DNA from: Xiphophorus maculatus | Taxonomy: Eukaryota > Chordata > Actinopteri > Cyprinodontiformes > Poeciliidae | Reading direction: 5' to 3' | NCBI RefSeq assembly: GCF_002775205.1 | Contig: NC_036443.1 | Span: 31,402,217-31,466,216, forward strand | DNA length: 64,000 nt | Shown: positions 1 through 11,423 of the stretch, in pieces | How the letters are laid out: every line of letters starts with the position of its first letter | Numbering within the stretch: the stretch's first letter is position 1 | Notes under the pieces: generated by a model | What the model saw: the letters and a program-made list of their open reading frames with translations, nothing else | What the model was told of the DNA's origin: nothing | The model's database searches: none | Translations under genes and position numbers: made by a program

Positions 1-10
1 AGGCGGTGTC

Positions 11-2255
11 ATGGCGGCACGGTTTCTGGACCGCCTGAAGCGCTCTCTGTTCAAGACTGGCCCGGGCGCCGACCCGGACCAGGAGGGCGGCGACCTGGAG
101 GGCGAGAGGCGGGGCTTCAGCGAGGAGCGGTGGGAGGCGGAGCTGGAGGAGGAGGAGTGCGTGACGGATCGTCTCCGGGGAACGCTGTGCTTCGACGACG
201 GAGAGCTCGGCGGCGAGGACGATGGCGAGGTGATAGACAGCGACTCGGACTTCCTGGGCGAGTCGCTAGAGGACGGACTGAGCAGCACAGGTCGCCGAAA
301 CGTCGGACCGTCCTGGTTGGACTAGGCGGCGGTCCGAGCGTCTCATTTCCTGTCTGTTGTTTCTCACAGACGCCAGTCCTGTGGGTGTGTCCCCCGTTGG
401 CCCCACCCCTTCCGCCCTGCTGACCCGACAGATCCAGGACGGTTGGCGGACCCTCCGCGGACTCGGCGGGTCGAGTCCCGGCCACGGCGTGAGGCGGCCG
501 GCGGACGGGCTGCTGTTCGAGGTGACGGACGCCAGCGTGGTTCAGGACGGCGCCGCCAAGTATGTGGTGAGTTCTTCCTCTGAGCGCCGACTCGGTGACC
601 CAATGACCCGAAGACTCGATGACCCGACCCGATAACCCGATGACTCGATGACCCGTTGACTCGATGACCCGATGACTCGATGCTTCACACGACGTATCGT
701 CAACCGACCCGACTGAACCGGTTCTGTCCCGCAGCTCTACGCCATCCATGTCATCCAGTCCGGAGGCAGCGACAAGATGCCCGCTGTCATCACCCGCCGC
801 TACTCCGACTTCCAGCAGCTCCATGCCACTCTGAGGCGTAACTACGGCAACCAGATGGAGCGCGTCTCGTTCCCCCGTAAGGCGCCGCGTCGTCCTGCTA
901 CAGGAAGCGGTTTGGGTTTGAGCTCTGACGTCTCTTAACGTTGGCAGGAAAGAAGCTGCGCAGGAACTTCACGGCGGAAACCATCGCTAAGCGAAGCCGG
1001 GCGTTCGAGCAGTACCTCTCTCACCTGTGTTCGCTGCCCGACCTGCGGGGGGCGCCGAGCGTGTGGCAGTTCTTCTATCTGAGCGACCTGCAGGCCGGCC
1101 AGCTGCTCATCAGGTGAGAACGCTGCTTCAGACAAGAAGCTCCCATGATGCACCACTGCTTTTTAACAACAGACTTTATCTGAGGAATTTATAAAAAGAA
1201 TAAAAACACAGTGAGAATACTGCAGGCTGTTTAATTTGACAAATTAAATAAAAATATTGTCAGTAAGATGTTGCCATCTTTATCCTGCAATGCATCTTGG
1301 GTAGATGATGCATGCTAGGTGCTACGGAGCTAGCACCATCCAACCAGAACAGGAATTTCTACGTATCAAGTATCGTTCAGGTGTTAGCTCCTGCTAATGG
1401 TGTTAGCTAGATTGGGGTCTGTAAATAAAACCAATATTTTATTTATAGAATATTAATAAACTGGGTAAATAAAACCTGACGACCTCCGTAGATGGAAATA
1501 TGACAAAGATAAACAGTTTTGTAAAAAATGTGATTTCTTGAACAGTTTCAGGTTCGTAGGGAAATCCAGCATATTGATGCTAACATGTTAGCGGTGGACT
1601 CCTTAAAGCTAACAGCAGCTGAGAACAACTCATGATGAACCTGCAGGAAAATTCAAGCAATAAAATTAATCCGGCGAAACTAAATCAGGATCTGGATACT
1701 GGTTCTCCAGGTTTTTCCAGACTTTTCCAGGTTTTCCAGGTCAACTGTATGCTTTTCTTCTTGTTCAGAGCCGAACGTTTCCAGGACGCTTTGGGTCCGC
1801 TACTCAACGCCAAGAGACTCCAACACAAGCTGGGCTGGGCCAGTTACCATGACGATGAGACACAGGCCCTGCCCCCAGCCTCCTCCCATTGGTTCTTCAC
1901 CCTGGTGGCGCTGGCTTGTTGTTTCCAGGAGGTGGAGCAGCTGGAGGAGGCTCTGGAGCACTGCGACCAAGCCCTCCGCCTGCTCCTGCGCCCTGAGGTG
2001 CAGGACAAGCCCCTCCCACTGACTGATAAGCCACTCCCATTGCATAATAAGCCCCTCCCCTTCCAGCTGGACGCGGCGCTCCAGTCGCTGGCGCTGCCGC
2101 TGCTGCAGGCGGTTATCCGTCTGTCGTGGCAAACAGGAAGAGACAAGCAGCAGTGGGAGGAGTATCTGCAGCAGCTGGAGGGGGCGGGGCCAGACGACCA
2201 TGTGACCATCAGGGACTTCCTGGTGAAACACAAACTGCAGGAGAGCGATGGCTGA
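11..2255 (+). CDS. snx21: Sorting nexin 21 (PX domain plus C-terminal helical PXB/TPR-like domain), 5 coding exons
   Basis: Exons by GT-AG and phase: 11-290, 370-566, 735-876, 948-1113, 1769-2255 (TGA at 2253-2255). They join without a phase conflict into about 423 residues; from memory human SNX21 is about 370. The N-terminus is acidic and low-complexity. The PX domain runs from about residue 140 to 260 and includes the phosphoinositide-binding RRYSDF motif and a following FPRKKL segment. The last exon encodes the helical C-terminal domain (RAERFQDALGPLL, then amphipathic helices) typical of SNX20/SNX21. The family binds phosphoinositides on early endosomes. The SNX21 rather than SNX20 call rests on the acidic N-terminus and on EDEM2, another human chromosome 20 gene, lying nearby. 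Oddity: the last exon contains a short in-frame repeat based on KPLP at about 2008-2065. The start codon lies 10 bases from the window edge, so 5' UTR exons may be missing. Confidence 0.88.
589..688. repeat. Degenerate minisatellite in snx21 intron 2
   Basis: Repeated GATGACCCGAT / GATGACTCGAT units fill most of the 168-bp intron 567-734. The units are about 10-11 bp and imperfect. The repeat leaves the donor (567) and acceptor (733-734) free. Confidence 0.75.
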
Positions 2256-2259
2256 GGCG

Positions 2260-2301
2260 GCGCGCAGCGGGAAGCAGAGACTCCTGCTTCCCGCTGCGCG
2301 C
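2260..2301 (+). promoter_or_regulatory. Perfect 18-bp GC-rich hairpin right after the snx21 stop codon
   Basis: The left arm 2260-2277 (GCGCGCAGCGGGAAGCAG) and right arm 2284-2301 are exact reverse complements with a 6-base loop at 2278-2283. The hairpin begins 4 bases after the TGA and ends 16 bases before the AATAAA at 2318. It would dominate the structure of a very short 3' UTR. Function is unknown; effects on termination, stability or 3'-end formation are inferences. Confidence 0.8.
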
Positions 2302-2317
2302 ATCAAGTAGAAAAAGC

Positions 2318-2323
2318 AATAAA
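2318..2323 (+). terminator. Poly(A) signal of snx21
   Basis: Canonical AATAAA 63 bases after the snx21 stop codon, implying a 3' UTR of about 80-90 bases if used. No tissue evidence is available. Confidence 0.6.
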
Positions 2324-2330
2324 GTGAGAA

Positions 2331-5300
2331 CAGTTTTTGGTTTTGGATGGAAATGAAATGTAATCTGAGCCGCCGCCTTGGTTTAGATCCAACATGGAGG
2401 ACGGCTTGACTGCTGCTGACAGAAGCAACGCCGCAGTTTCTCCTTCTGGGAAACGACCTGAAACCTCCTCAGAGTTTCACTTCAGCTTTCAGCCAGACCA
2501 CCTGACTCTGATCTGAAGGAAAACAGTTCAACGGCTGCTGGGCGGCGGCGCCCCCTGCAGGATCCCCAGCCTTCAGGCAGATACCTGGCTGCAGTTGCCA
2601 CGGAGACCCGGAGTGATGACTGGATGTTGGACAGAAATAGATGTGAGGATTGATTTGCATCAGCAGCTAACGTGACAATCTGACGGCTGATTGGTGAACA
2701 GAGGATTAAAGAAGGGAGAAAGTTCACAGCGTCATTCATTCATATGAATGAATTTAAGTGTTTACTCCATAAATCATAACACAGCAGTATTATGACTCCA
2801 TAAGGTGGAACCACATACATAAAGCTCCATATTTCAGTGGCACATTTTCAATCAAAAACATGTTAAAATATCAGAAAAATATTCAAAAGAGATGTAACTA
2901 TAGTTACTGAAGCAATTATTTCTGTCCGCATGCAGTTCCACATTGAGGTCAGCAGAGGGCGGAGTTTCAGCACTGAGACTTTAACCTGAACTTCCTGCTC
3001 TTTGGGACTTTGAATGAATTAAAGTGAATTTTCCGTTAATTTTAATCATTTTCAGTTTATCGTTATTTCAGGTCAAATGGGGGAGAATTTTTCTACATGT
3101 CATTTCGATTCGTTTATTGATAATCTGAAAAACCACAAAGAAGGGAAAATAAACATATTTATTATCATTTGTTGTGTCCAGATTGATCACCGGTTTGCCT
3201 TTAATATTTAGTTACAGTCGTTTTTCTGGTAGTTTATGTTTCAGGTGATTTTCCTGCTGCAGCTGGTTTTTGTCTCAGTTTGTATTGGCAGCAAAAAACA
3301 TTTTTGGTCAAAATGAAGTTTAAAAATATTTTTTCTTTTTGAGGCTGAATATAAAGTAACAACGATATAACGTAGTGATGTAGTTATTAGGTGGAGACAT
3401 TTTATTCAGGCTCCACCCAGCTTGAGATGGAAACTTCTGCTGGTTTCTATAGCAACGCAACAACGTGTGCCACCGTCAGCCTCTAGGGGGCGGTAGGTAC
3501 CTCCGGACAGCTATAGAGAGTTTATTTAGTTTCAGAAAAGTTTGTCTGGTTGGATTTAGCTGAAAACAAACGGTGAACTTTTTTTTTCGCCTGAAACCTA
3601 AAAACTGGAGTTTGTCTTTTAAAGGAGGAACAAAGTTTCATGTCTCTGTTTGTCAGGGAGCGGAAAGACAGACGCACCTTCCTGTGGAGAATATTTAACG
3701 AGTTCTGATTTAAAAAGATGTATCCAAATATGTTTTTATGGAATAAAACTTTTAATTATTGAATTTGTTTTTTGTTGTTTCTCTTTTTACTTTTTGTACA
3801 AAAAGACTTTCAAGATTTCTATTCTATTGACTCTAGGTCTGTGGCATCCACTTGTTAAATTCTATTAATCACATAGATTTTAACATGTTAAAATTATTAA
3901 TGCAATTTATTATTTAGTATTTAATTTAGTTTTTTCTTTTAACCTAAATTATCCAGAGCTGCAACCCGCGTGTGTTTCTGCTACGGCCATAAATCTGTTA
4001 GCTACATCCGCTAACATGATAGAGGACGAAGCTGCTTCTGATTTCTGCTCCTGAACGATCTGATTGGATGCTGCAAAAGATTAGAAGAAGAATTACTTTA
4101 TTCATCCCAGCAGGGAAATTATTTCGCAGTTACAGCAACAATTTTTTATACACAGATTAACACACACAGGAGCTGCGTCTGCAGGCAGCCAGCTGAAAAT
4201 GTGGGGCGTGCTAACCCCCTGCGCCACCACAGCACGCCCCTTATTGTTGGTTCTTATTGTTGGGTTTAAGTTGTGCTAAAAGGAGTTCAAGGCTAAAGCA
4301 GCATCTCAATGCCTGGCATTAGCAGCTAATGCTAATGCCAGCATCCACAGGCCGCATTGTCCAAAGAAGCTCCAGGAATGATCAGAGAAACTCTGGAACG
4401 ATGAACGGACAGGAAAACACTTTGCTGCAATCTGAGGGATGAAGAACAGATTGAAAATATAAATATATTTGTTGCATATAGCTATCTATTTATTCAATAA
4501 TTAGCAGCAAAAAGGGTCGTTGGATTGAAAATGTTTCTTATTTTTTCAATAGCCTATATGGTTTTTGATTGAAAAGGGAATTTGTTAATTACAGTCCCTG
4601 CAATTAATTCATTTAAAAAATTCCCACTGATAATTACAACAGCAAGTTAAAGGTAATGAGACTGTATGTAAAGGCTAATTTACAATATAAGTCAGAATTT
4701 TGAGAATAAAAGTCATAATTCCGAGATACTAGATTATAATTTCAACTTTGTCAGTCATAATTATGAAACATGAAGTTACGCTGTTTCTCCAAGGAGGCTT
4801 CAGAATCTCATACTTTACAACCTAATCTGATGACTTCCTGTTCAGCTTTTATTTGTTTGGACGTGGTGGAAATCGACTTCCGTAGTTTCTGATGAACAAA
4901 ACTGTCTCACATTAATCCTCGTTTCACTCTAAATAAGATTTTTCTGTAAATAAGCTTCCCTGTTGGAACGTTGGCTGTAATCCCAGCCTCTGGCCAGCAG
5001 AGGGCGCCCTGCTCCAGCTGGTTTTGCTGTGTTGACGTTCCTCAGGTCTGTGGTGTGGAGGAAACTCAGGTTGACTCCACTGTGGGCTGTCTGCCGAGTC
5101 CGGAGGGTCCGATTCGGTTCGGTCCGGATGGTTCTGATGTTCTGATGACGCCTATTTTCTGTAAATAAGCGGTTCGGAGGCGCATCTCCATGGTGACAAG
5201 GCCATGAGCTGCGAGACTGGCTGGCACGGAAACGCTGGTTGTCATGGCAACGGTCACGGATCACAGCAGAACCGCAGTCGACGTCGGAGGTATGACATGC

Positions 5301-5519
5301 CAGTCACCGTTGCCATGGCGACCCTCTGATGCAAACTGCTTCAAAACAACAATAAACCAGACACGCGTTTGTTTACATCAGCATTTTAGGCATTAAAATG
5401 TTTATTTTCTTATTAAAAATAAATAAATGTATTTATTTATTTATTATTATTTCCAATAATATAAAAAAATTCACTGAGAAAGGTTTTAAAAAGTCATTGA
5501 GACTGAACGTTCATTATAA
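2331..5519. other. Intergenic, no gene seen
   Basis: AT-rich sequence with stop-dense frames on both strands. The longest frames are 60-110 codons, lack family resemblance, and show no coherent splice sites. Apart from a possible retroposon tail at 4086-4250 I see only simple A/T tracts. Confidence 0.6.
4086..4250 (-). mobile_element. Possible 3' end of a non-LTR retroposon, reverse orientation
   Basis: The segment starts with an A-rich stretch and ATTACTTTATTCATCCCAGC, a type of sequence that recurs in fish genomes at LINE/SINE 3' ends. It runs into a GC-rich part with two GGGGCGTGCT / AGCACGCCCC-type inverted blocks near 4202 and 4230. A similar start (AGTCCTTTATTCAA) begins at about 63975 at the window edge. 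The family was not identified. Confidence 0.35.
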
Positions 5520-8500
5520 AACTTTATTGAGATGCTGAATTTCGACAGAATCCAGACTCACAGTAAGCAGTTTGACTTCACAGTCTCCTGTGACGTCATT
5601 TCCTTCAAACTTCTCCAACCAGCTTTCCACCACTCAGGTCACCAACGTCACGGTTCAGCTTCACAGTGAGGTACACGGAAATCACAGACCCAAGAACAGA
5701 AAGCCGGATGAGTCATAGCAGCCGCCATGTTTCATCAATAACAAACGTCCTTCCTGATGACGTGCAGGCGGACTGAGCGCGGGAAGCTTCGGTGCAGGTA
5801 GGTGAAGTTTATAATAGTGGACCGGAACCAGAACTAAACCAACAGCCAGAACCAGAAAAATAACAATTCACCTTCTTTATGGTCTAAAAATGTTTGAATT
5901 TATAAATTTACTTATAAAGAAAAGTTGAAGACAAAAGACAAAGGTGTTTCAGATTTGGGCCGGTTGTACTCCAGCAAGCCTTCATGCTAAGCTAAGCTAA
6001 GCAAAACTAAACTAAACTAAGCTGAGTTAAGCTAAGCTAAGCGCAACATATAAAGTATAGCTACTTAAAACACATTGGTGAAGTTGGCACGATCTGAAAT
6101 TAAACAGACAATCACATTTACATAACAGAATTAAAACATTTCCCTTTTTCAGAATCTCTTTGGTGTACCAGGAGTTTTTGGGTTGCTGAATCTCAGGCTC
6201 TGCGAATTACATCAAGCCCAACCTAAACATGTTTTAGTTGCAAATTTAAAAAACTTGCAAGACTTTCTCATTACTGTGCTTGGTGACCATGCTAACTAGC
6301 ATGCTAAATATCATGTAACAATGTAAGATTGAAATGCATGTCTGTCCATTGTTTTCATACACACACTGTCTACCAGTAGAAGTGGGACCGCAGGTGCATC
6401 AGGTTAAAATGTTGAAATGTTATCACTACTACTGATAGAAGTCCAAATAAATAGCTAATTTTGCAGCCATCAAAGCTTTTTACATGGCAGGCAGCCATAT
6501 TGGATTTTGGAATTGAAACAAATTCTAAGCTTGGATGAGATTTCTGCTGATTTTTCCAACTTTGGGACAGTGTGAGAAACGGGAGTAAATAAGAGGGGGC
6601 TTTTAGCCATTTTCTTTCTTTTGTTGTCCATGTCATAATTTGACCGTTTAGTCATAAAAAAGGTCTAATTAGTATATTTTTGGGGCACTATCGCTGCGTG
6701 GACCCAAGGGAGATTTGCCTAAACAAAGGCAGCAGAGGCTCCTATGTGTGGGTTTGAAGGTTGTAGCCAACATGTAACGTTGACTTCTCTAAGGGTTAGC
6801 TGGTTCTGGTAGATGTGATTTAGGAACGACCTGTGAGATCAAAACAAAGATGGCCAACAAATTTAAGGCAAACTCTCACCAGGACCGCCGCAGAATGCTA
6901 CGTCACACATCGTTTCTTTCCAGTTCACAGACAAAGGGCAGGTTACAGTGAAACTGGTCAAACTGGTCAGTGGACGTCGGGCGAAGCTTCATCGTTCCTT
7001 CAGAGACGAATCTTCAGCTAGACCCAAACTGATAAGGTGACACACACCTCCAGTGTGTTTCTCCTTTAAAACTAGAGATGCCTGACAAACGTAAGAGTAA
7101 TGCTCTGTACTGATCCTTTGGTTAGCCAATCCCAGCTTGTTTTCTGAAAGCTCGCCTGTGTGATTGGGCCTGCTTGATTGGTGATTTCTGGACCCTACAG
7201 GCAGCTTGGAAACGGTCTTGTCTGTTTGGCTGAATGATAGATCTGGTTAGTGAAAGAATCAGTTGTTTTGGGTACTTAGAAGCTTATTTGTGGGTCCCTC
7301 TTCTTTCACTCAGAGAAAGTCCCCACTGGTCCAGTTGGGCCCCACTGTGACCCCTTATTTTGAGGCCGGTAGTTCGTCCCTCCGTAGACGGTTTCCTTTT
7401 CCTCTCTACTGTTTGTTGGTCCCTGACATGGATGGATGCAACTATCTGTGCTTCACGACATGGTTAAACTTCACATGGTTTAAGGTCTGAGAAAATCCTA
7501 AAGGACTTGTGACACTTCAGGGGATTGTTGACATGTTTGCTAATTAGGAGCAGTGCTAATGTGGTTTATGCTAATATCTATGTACAGACCAGCAGAAGGA
7601 AAAATAAAGCAGAAAATATATAAAACTAATATGATTATAAAATATACTCTTACATCATACAGCGACAGTTCTTCTAGATTGTCCAGATATCAGATTTACA
7701 CAATATCTTTGGCTAAACACTACAGACAGTATCGAACTTTTTACTCTCCTTCTTGCAATAGCATACACACCAACACACACAGATTAGAAAAACAAACCCT
7801 GACATCTATTATTGTTTACAACTTGGACAATAAATCTCAGATTTCATAAACTCAGTCTTTAAAATATGAAAATAAATAGACATTTGCTCATATTTAACAA
7901 ATTGCATTGAACAGTTACATCATAACATTTAACCCTGACAGAGATCTCTCTCCAGATGTCTTCTGTAGTCATGTGGGCTTCCAGCAACCCTTCAGAGCAG
8001 ATGAAACAAGCATCAGTATTTTCCATTCACAGTAATGAGATGCTCCGGTTCTCCTCCACTCCTGACTGATCCACTCTCAGATCTAAAACTACCTGAATGT
8101 CATCACTGACAGTCTGACAGGCTGGATAAGAGGCTCAATTAATCAGTTAAAGGATGAAAAGTGCCACAGTTTGCTTGAATCTGCTGCTGACATCTCATTT
8201 ACAACTAAGTGGTGATGTGAACAGACTTCTGATTGTGTGCTGTCACCACTTCAGTTGCCAGCGGAGTGGTTTCATGAACATTGGGAAGTGGAACGAACAC
8301 AAACAGAGCTCCAACAAAGTGTGAAGTATTCATGCAGTCTTCAATTCTTTGAATTTGCTTTCAAGGAGCTGAGGATCCTTTAAACAAGTACATTTAGTTG
8401 AGCTTTTCTTAAGGTTTCTACTCTTTGGTTTTCAAGGAGTTACTGCATCTATCACCGCAGGAGGCAGTGGAGTCGACATCACAAACAGTAGGACAGTGTT

Positions 8501-11423
8501 ATCAGGCAGTAACCTCAGCATCCAACAGTCATCAGGAACAGCGAGAGAAGGTCAGCAGACCCAGAGGAGACGTTTATGGGCTCTGGTACCCGCCCAGAGT
8601 GTTGAATGTACAAAAGTCGCAGTGGCCCAAAATTAGTGTCCATCTGGAACACATCAGGAAGGTCCAACTCTCCAAAGACATGACACACCAAGGGAGGATC
8701 ATTGTGTCAAGCATCACAGAACCCTGTGACATCTGGAGACAGGGACTGGACTCTTCCCAGGAATCTAAATGACATCTAGCACCATGACAGGCATCAGCTG
8801 GGTTGCTGATTGAACACCCTGTGCATGGCTTGATAATGGCAGCCACAGCTTTAGCTGTTAAATGGTGTTTTTCATGTTCCTTGGTGAATCTCAGGTCTGC
8901 TTTACCGCAGATGACCACCACATCGGAGACCATGGTAGTTTAGAGGACAGTTGACTGATCCTGACATACTCTTGCAGAGATTCACCGGTGTTTCTCCTGG
9001 TGCCACGGTTTGCCACAGCTGTTCCATATTTCATCCAAAGACAAACAATTGACAAGTGATCACATGGTTGTGGGACATTTGTATTCTCTTTCAATCACGT
9101 CACAGACTACCTGGGGAGACCTCTCTCCCTTCAGTATACGTCACAACCCAGTAGCACTTGGGCATAACTTTCTTCCTGCCAGGCTCACCACTGCCTCCCT
9201 GCATCCTCCATTTTGCTTTAACGCAGTGGCCCTGGAGTAAGTGCCAGACCTTTTTGCAGACAGCCTCCTTCATCGATGACAACACCGCAGTTTCTACCAG
9301 ATGTTTTTAGCCATTTGACTGTCTTTGTAGATATTTAGTAAAGAGTTGTACAAATGTACGTAATACCTCATCACGTCTGATAAACGTTCCTCAAACGTAA
9401 TCGCATTGCCTGCGAAAACCCAACTAGAGGAAGTGGACAAGTTGAAGAGAAATGTCAACATTGCTGTCTGAGTGCATTTCTACATAAAATACAAAAACAA
9501 ACTTCTGACCAATCACAACACATTTCACAGAGCCATTATGCAGCAGCGGGCCTGGTGTCAAGAAAGAGAGATGCCTGCTCTCCAGCAAACAAGTTGATGC
9601 AATTTTTGTCAAGTTACTACATCACTGAGAATTGATTTCAGCACTTTGGGTGAAATATGTGGGAGCCTTAAGGTACTTCACTGACTTTAGGTGACCACTG
9701 GCCGTAGTGTCTCAATGGGGAGGGCTAACATCACGGCTCTACCTCAGGTCCTCATGTCCCACCCATTCCATGACCTCGCCATGGGACAGTGTTTCACCAG
9801 GACTTTGTGCATCTACATAGAGCATGTCTTCTGTCCCGTCCACAGGGGGGGGAAACTACTAGCACGGGACCATCGATGTGTCCAACCTCCCAACTCTGTC
9901 ATCCATCTGATCTGCTGCACCTCACATGATGCACTGAGATTTCAACACAAGCAGTGTCATGTCCCTTGCATCGCTCCATCTGTGCACTGAACTTTTCAAG
10001 TCAATAACTGTATACATTATCATGTTTGCTGATGATTATCCTTCGAATTTCTGGCATTTCATGGAGCCAACAGAAAATTGTAATTAATTTCTACAGGGAA
10101 TGAAAATAAAACATATTTTAACTCTGGACTGTGTTTGATGACCAGATGTTCAAAGGCTGACAAATGCAATTAATGAACGGCAAATCTTAGCTTCTGATAG
10201 ATCCAATGTCTGTTTGTTGCTTTCACTTCAGAGATTATGAAAGCCATCATTAGATGATCAACATAAGTTCTACTGACCTGGGGGTTAACAGCCTGTAACA
10301 CTGGACAGCCTTGTTATGGAAAATACTGTGAAAACATAGGAAATCTCCTGGTAATGCCTCGTATATTTGCACATCTGCTCTGTTTGAGAGAGAAGAACCT
10401 GAAAACAGAAAAGTCAGAAATAAACCAGCAATAGTGATGATTTAAAACTCTGTGGTGAATCAGCCTCTCAGAGGATGTGGAGGCTATTTGATGAGAAAGG
10501 TGCAGAAGTCCTCCAAGGTGCAATCAGACTCCCAGCAGTCCTGCAACGTGGGAGATGTTGGAGCGTCAACTCTGATATTTATGGCACAAACACGAGTTGA
10601 GCCAGTTTAACCAAAGGTGAGATGGAGTCACTTTTCACGAGGAAATACCACTCATGTGATATTTCATGAGAGTCACAGATGGTCTGCTGTGCAAAGATTC
10701 TCAACAGAGTTGTGAATCTCTTCAGAGGCCTTTGACTCATGCAAACTAGCTGGTTTCTACTGCCGCTCTCAGATGTTGCTATTTGTTTAAACTCAACTTG
10801 GGTTGTTCTGCAGAACTGCTGACACATTTTTCCTCATCTTTTCCATTGATTCCAGTTGTAGCTTTGAGTATTTCAGGTCTGCACTTAAGGTCAGACCTCC
10901 AGGTTCTGATCCACGGTTGCAACAGTGTGCCCTTCAGTTCTGACATCACTGAGATCCAGACTCAAAAAAGTTGCAGCTGGAAGGCAGTTTTTCCTGAAAT
11001 GTGGAAGTTATTGCTCAGGATCGTCTTCCTGTAGACCCCCAGAGACCAGATGCATAAAGTCTGACCAGCTATCGGTGAACACCGGTAAACATTTGGGCTT
11101 AACACCTGGCAGATAGCTGCTCAGAAAGATGTTCTGAGTTGAGCAAGGCTTTTGGGGGACGGATGTCAACCAGGTAAAACTTTGTGTTGACAACTAGAAA
11201 GTGGTTCTTTGGAATGGCATTCTCTGACAGATTTGGTTGTAAATAATGATTTTTGGCTAATTAACTTCTAGATTAGCCTTTTATAAGTTCAGACCTACCA
11301 AGCTGGAGGGTTTAGACTGGATCAGCCTGTATCAATGTTTTGGAGCACATTAACTGAACCCTTCATGAATCTGGACCTTAGTGAGGTTTCACTCTGAGCT
11401 AACAGGAAGTGCCTGTGTTAGGA
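5520..11423. other. Intergenic, no gene supported
   Basis: About 5.9 kb on either side of any recognised exon. Frames of 60-119 codons occur on both strands (for example around 8425-8772 and 8574-8933), but they overlap each other, lack recognisable domains and do not chain through splice sites. The part from 7.2 to 11.3 kb is notably poor in the simple repeats common elsewhere, so it may be an old insertion or a decayed element. I cannot name it. Confidence 0.5.
5985..6045. repeat. Short CTAAG/CTAAA tandem array
   Basis: Runs of CTAAG and AACTAA five- to six-base units (for example GCTAAGCTAAGCTAAGC). Small and degenerate; no function inferred. Confidence 0.6.

Noticed and set aside
8425-8933. 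Overlapping 115- and 119-codon frames on opposite strands
   Set aside because: No domain, no splice partners, and both strands open over the same bases, as expected by chance in low-stop sequence.
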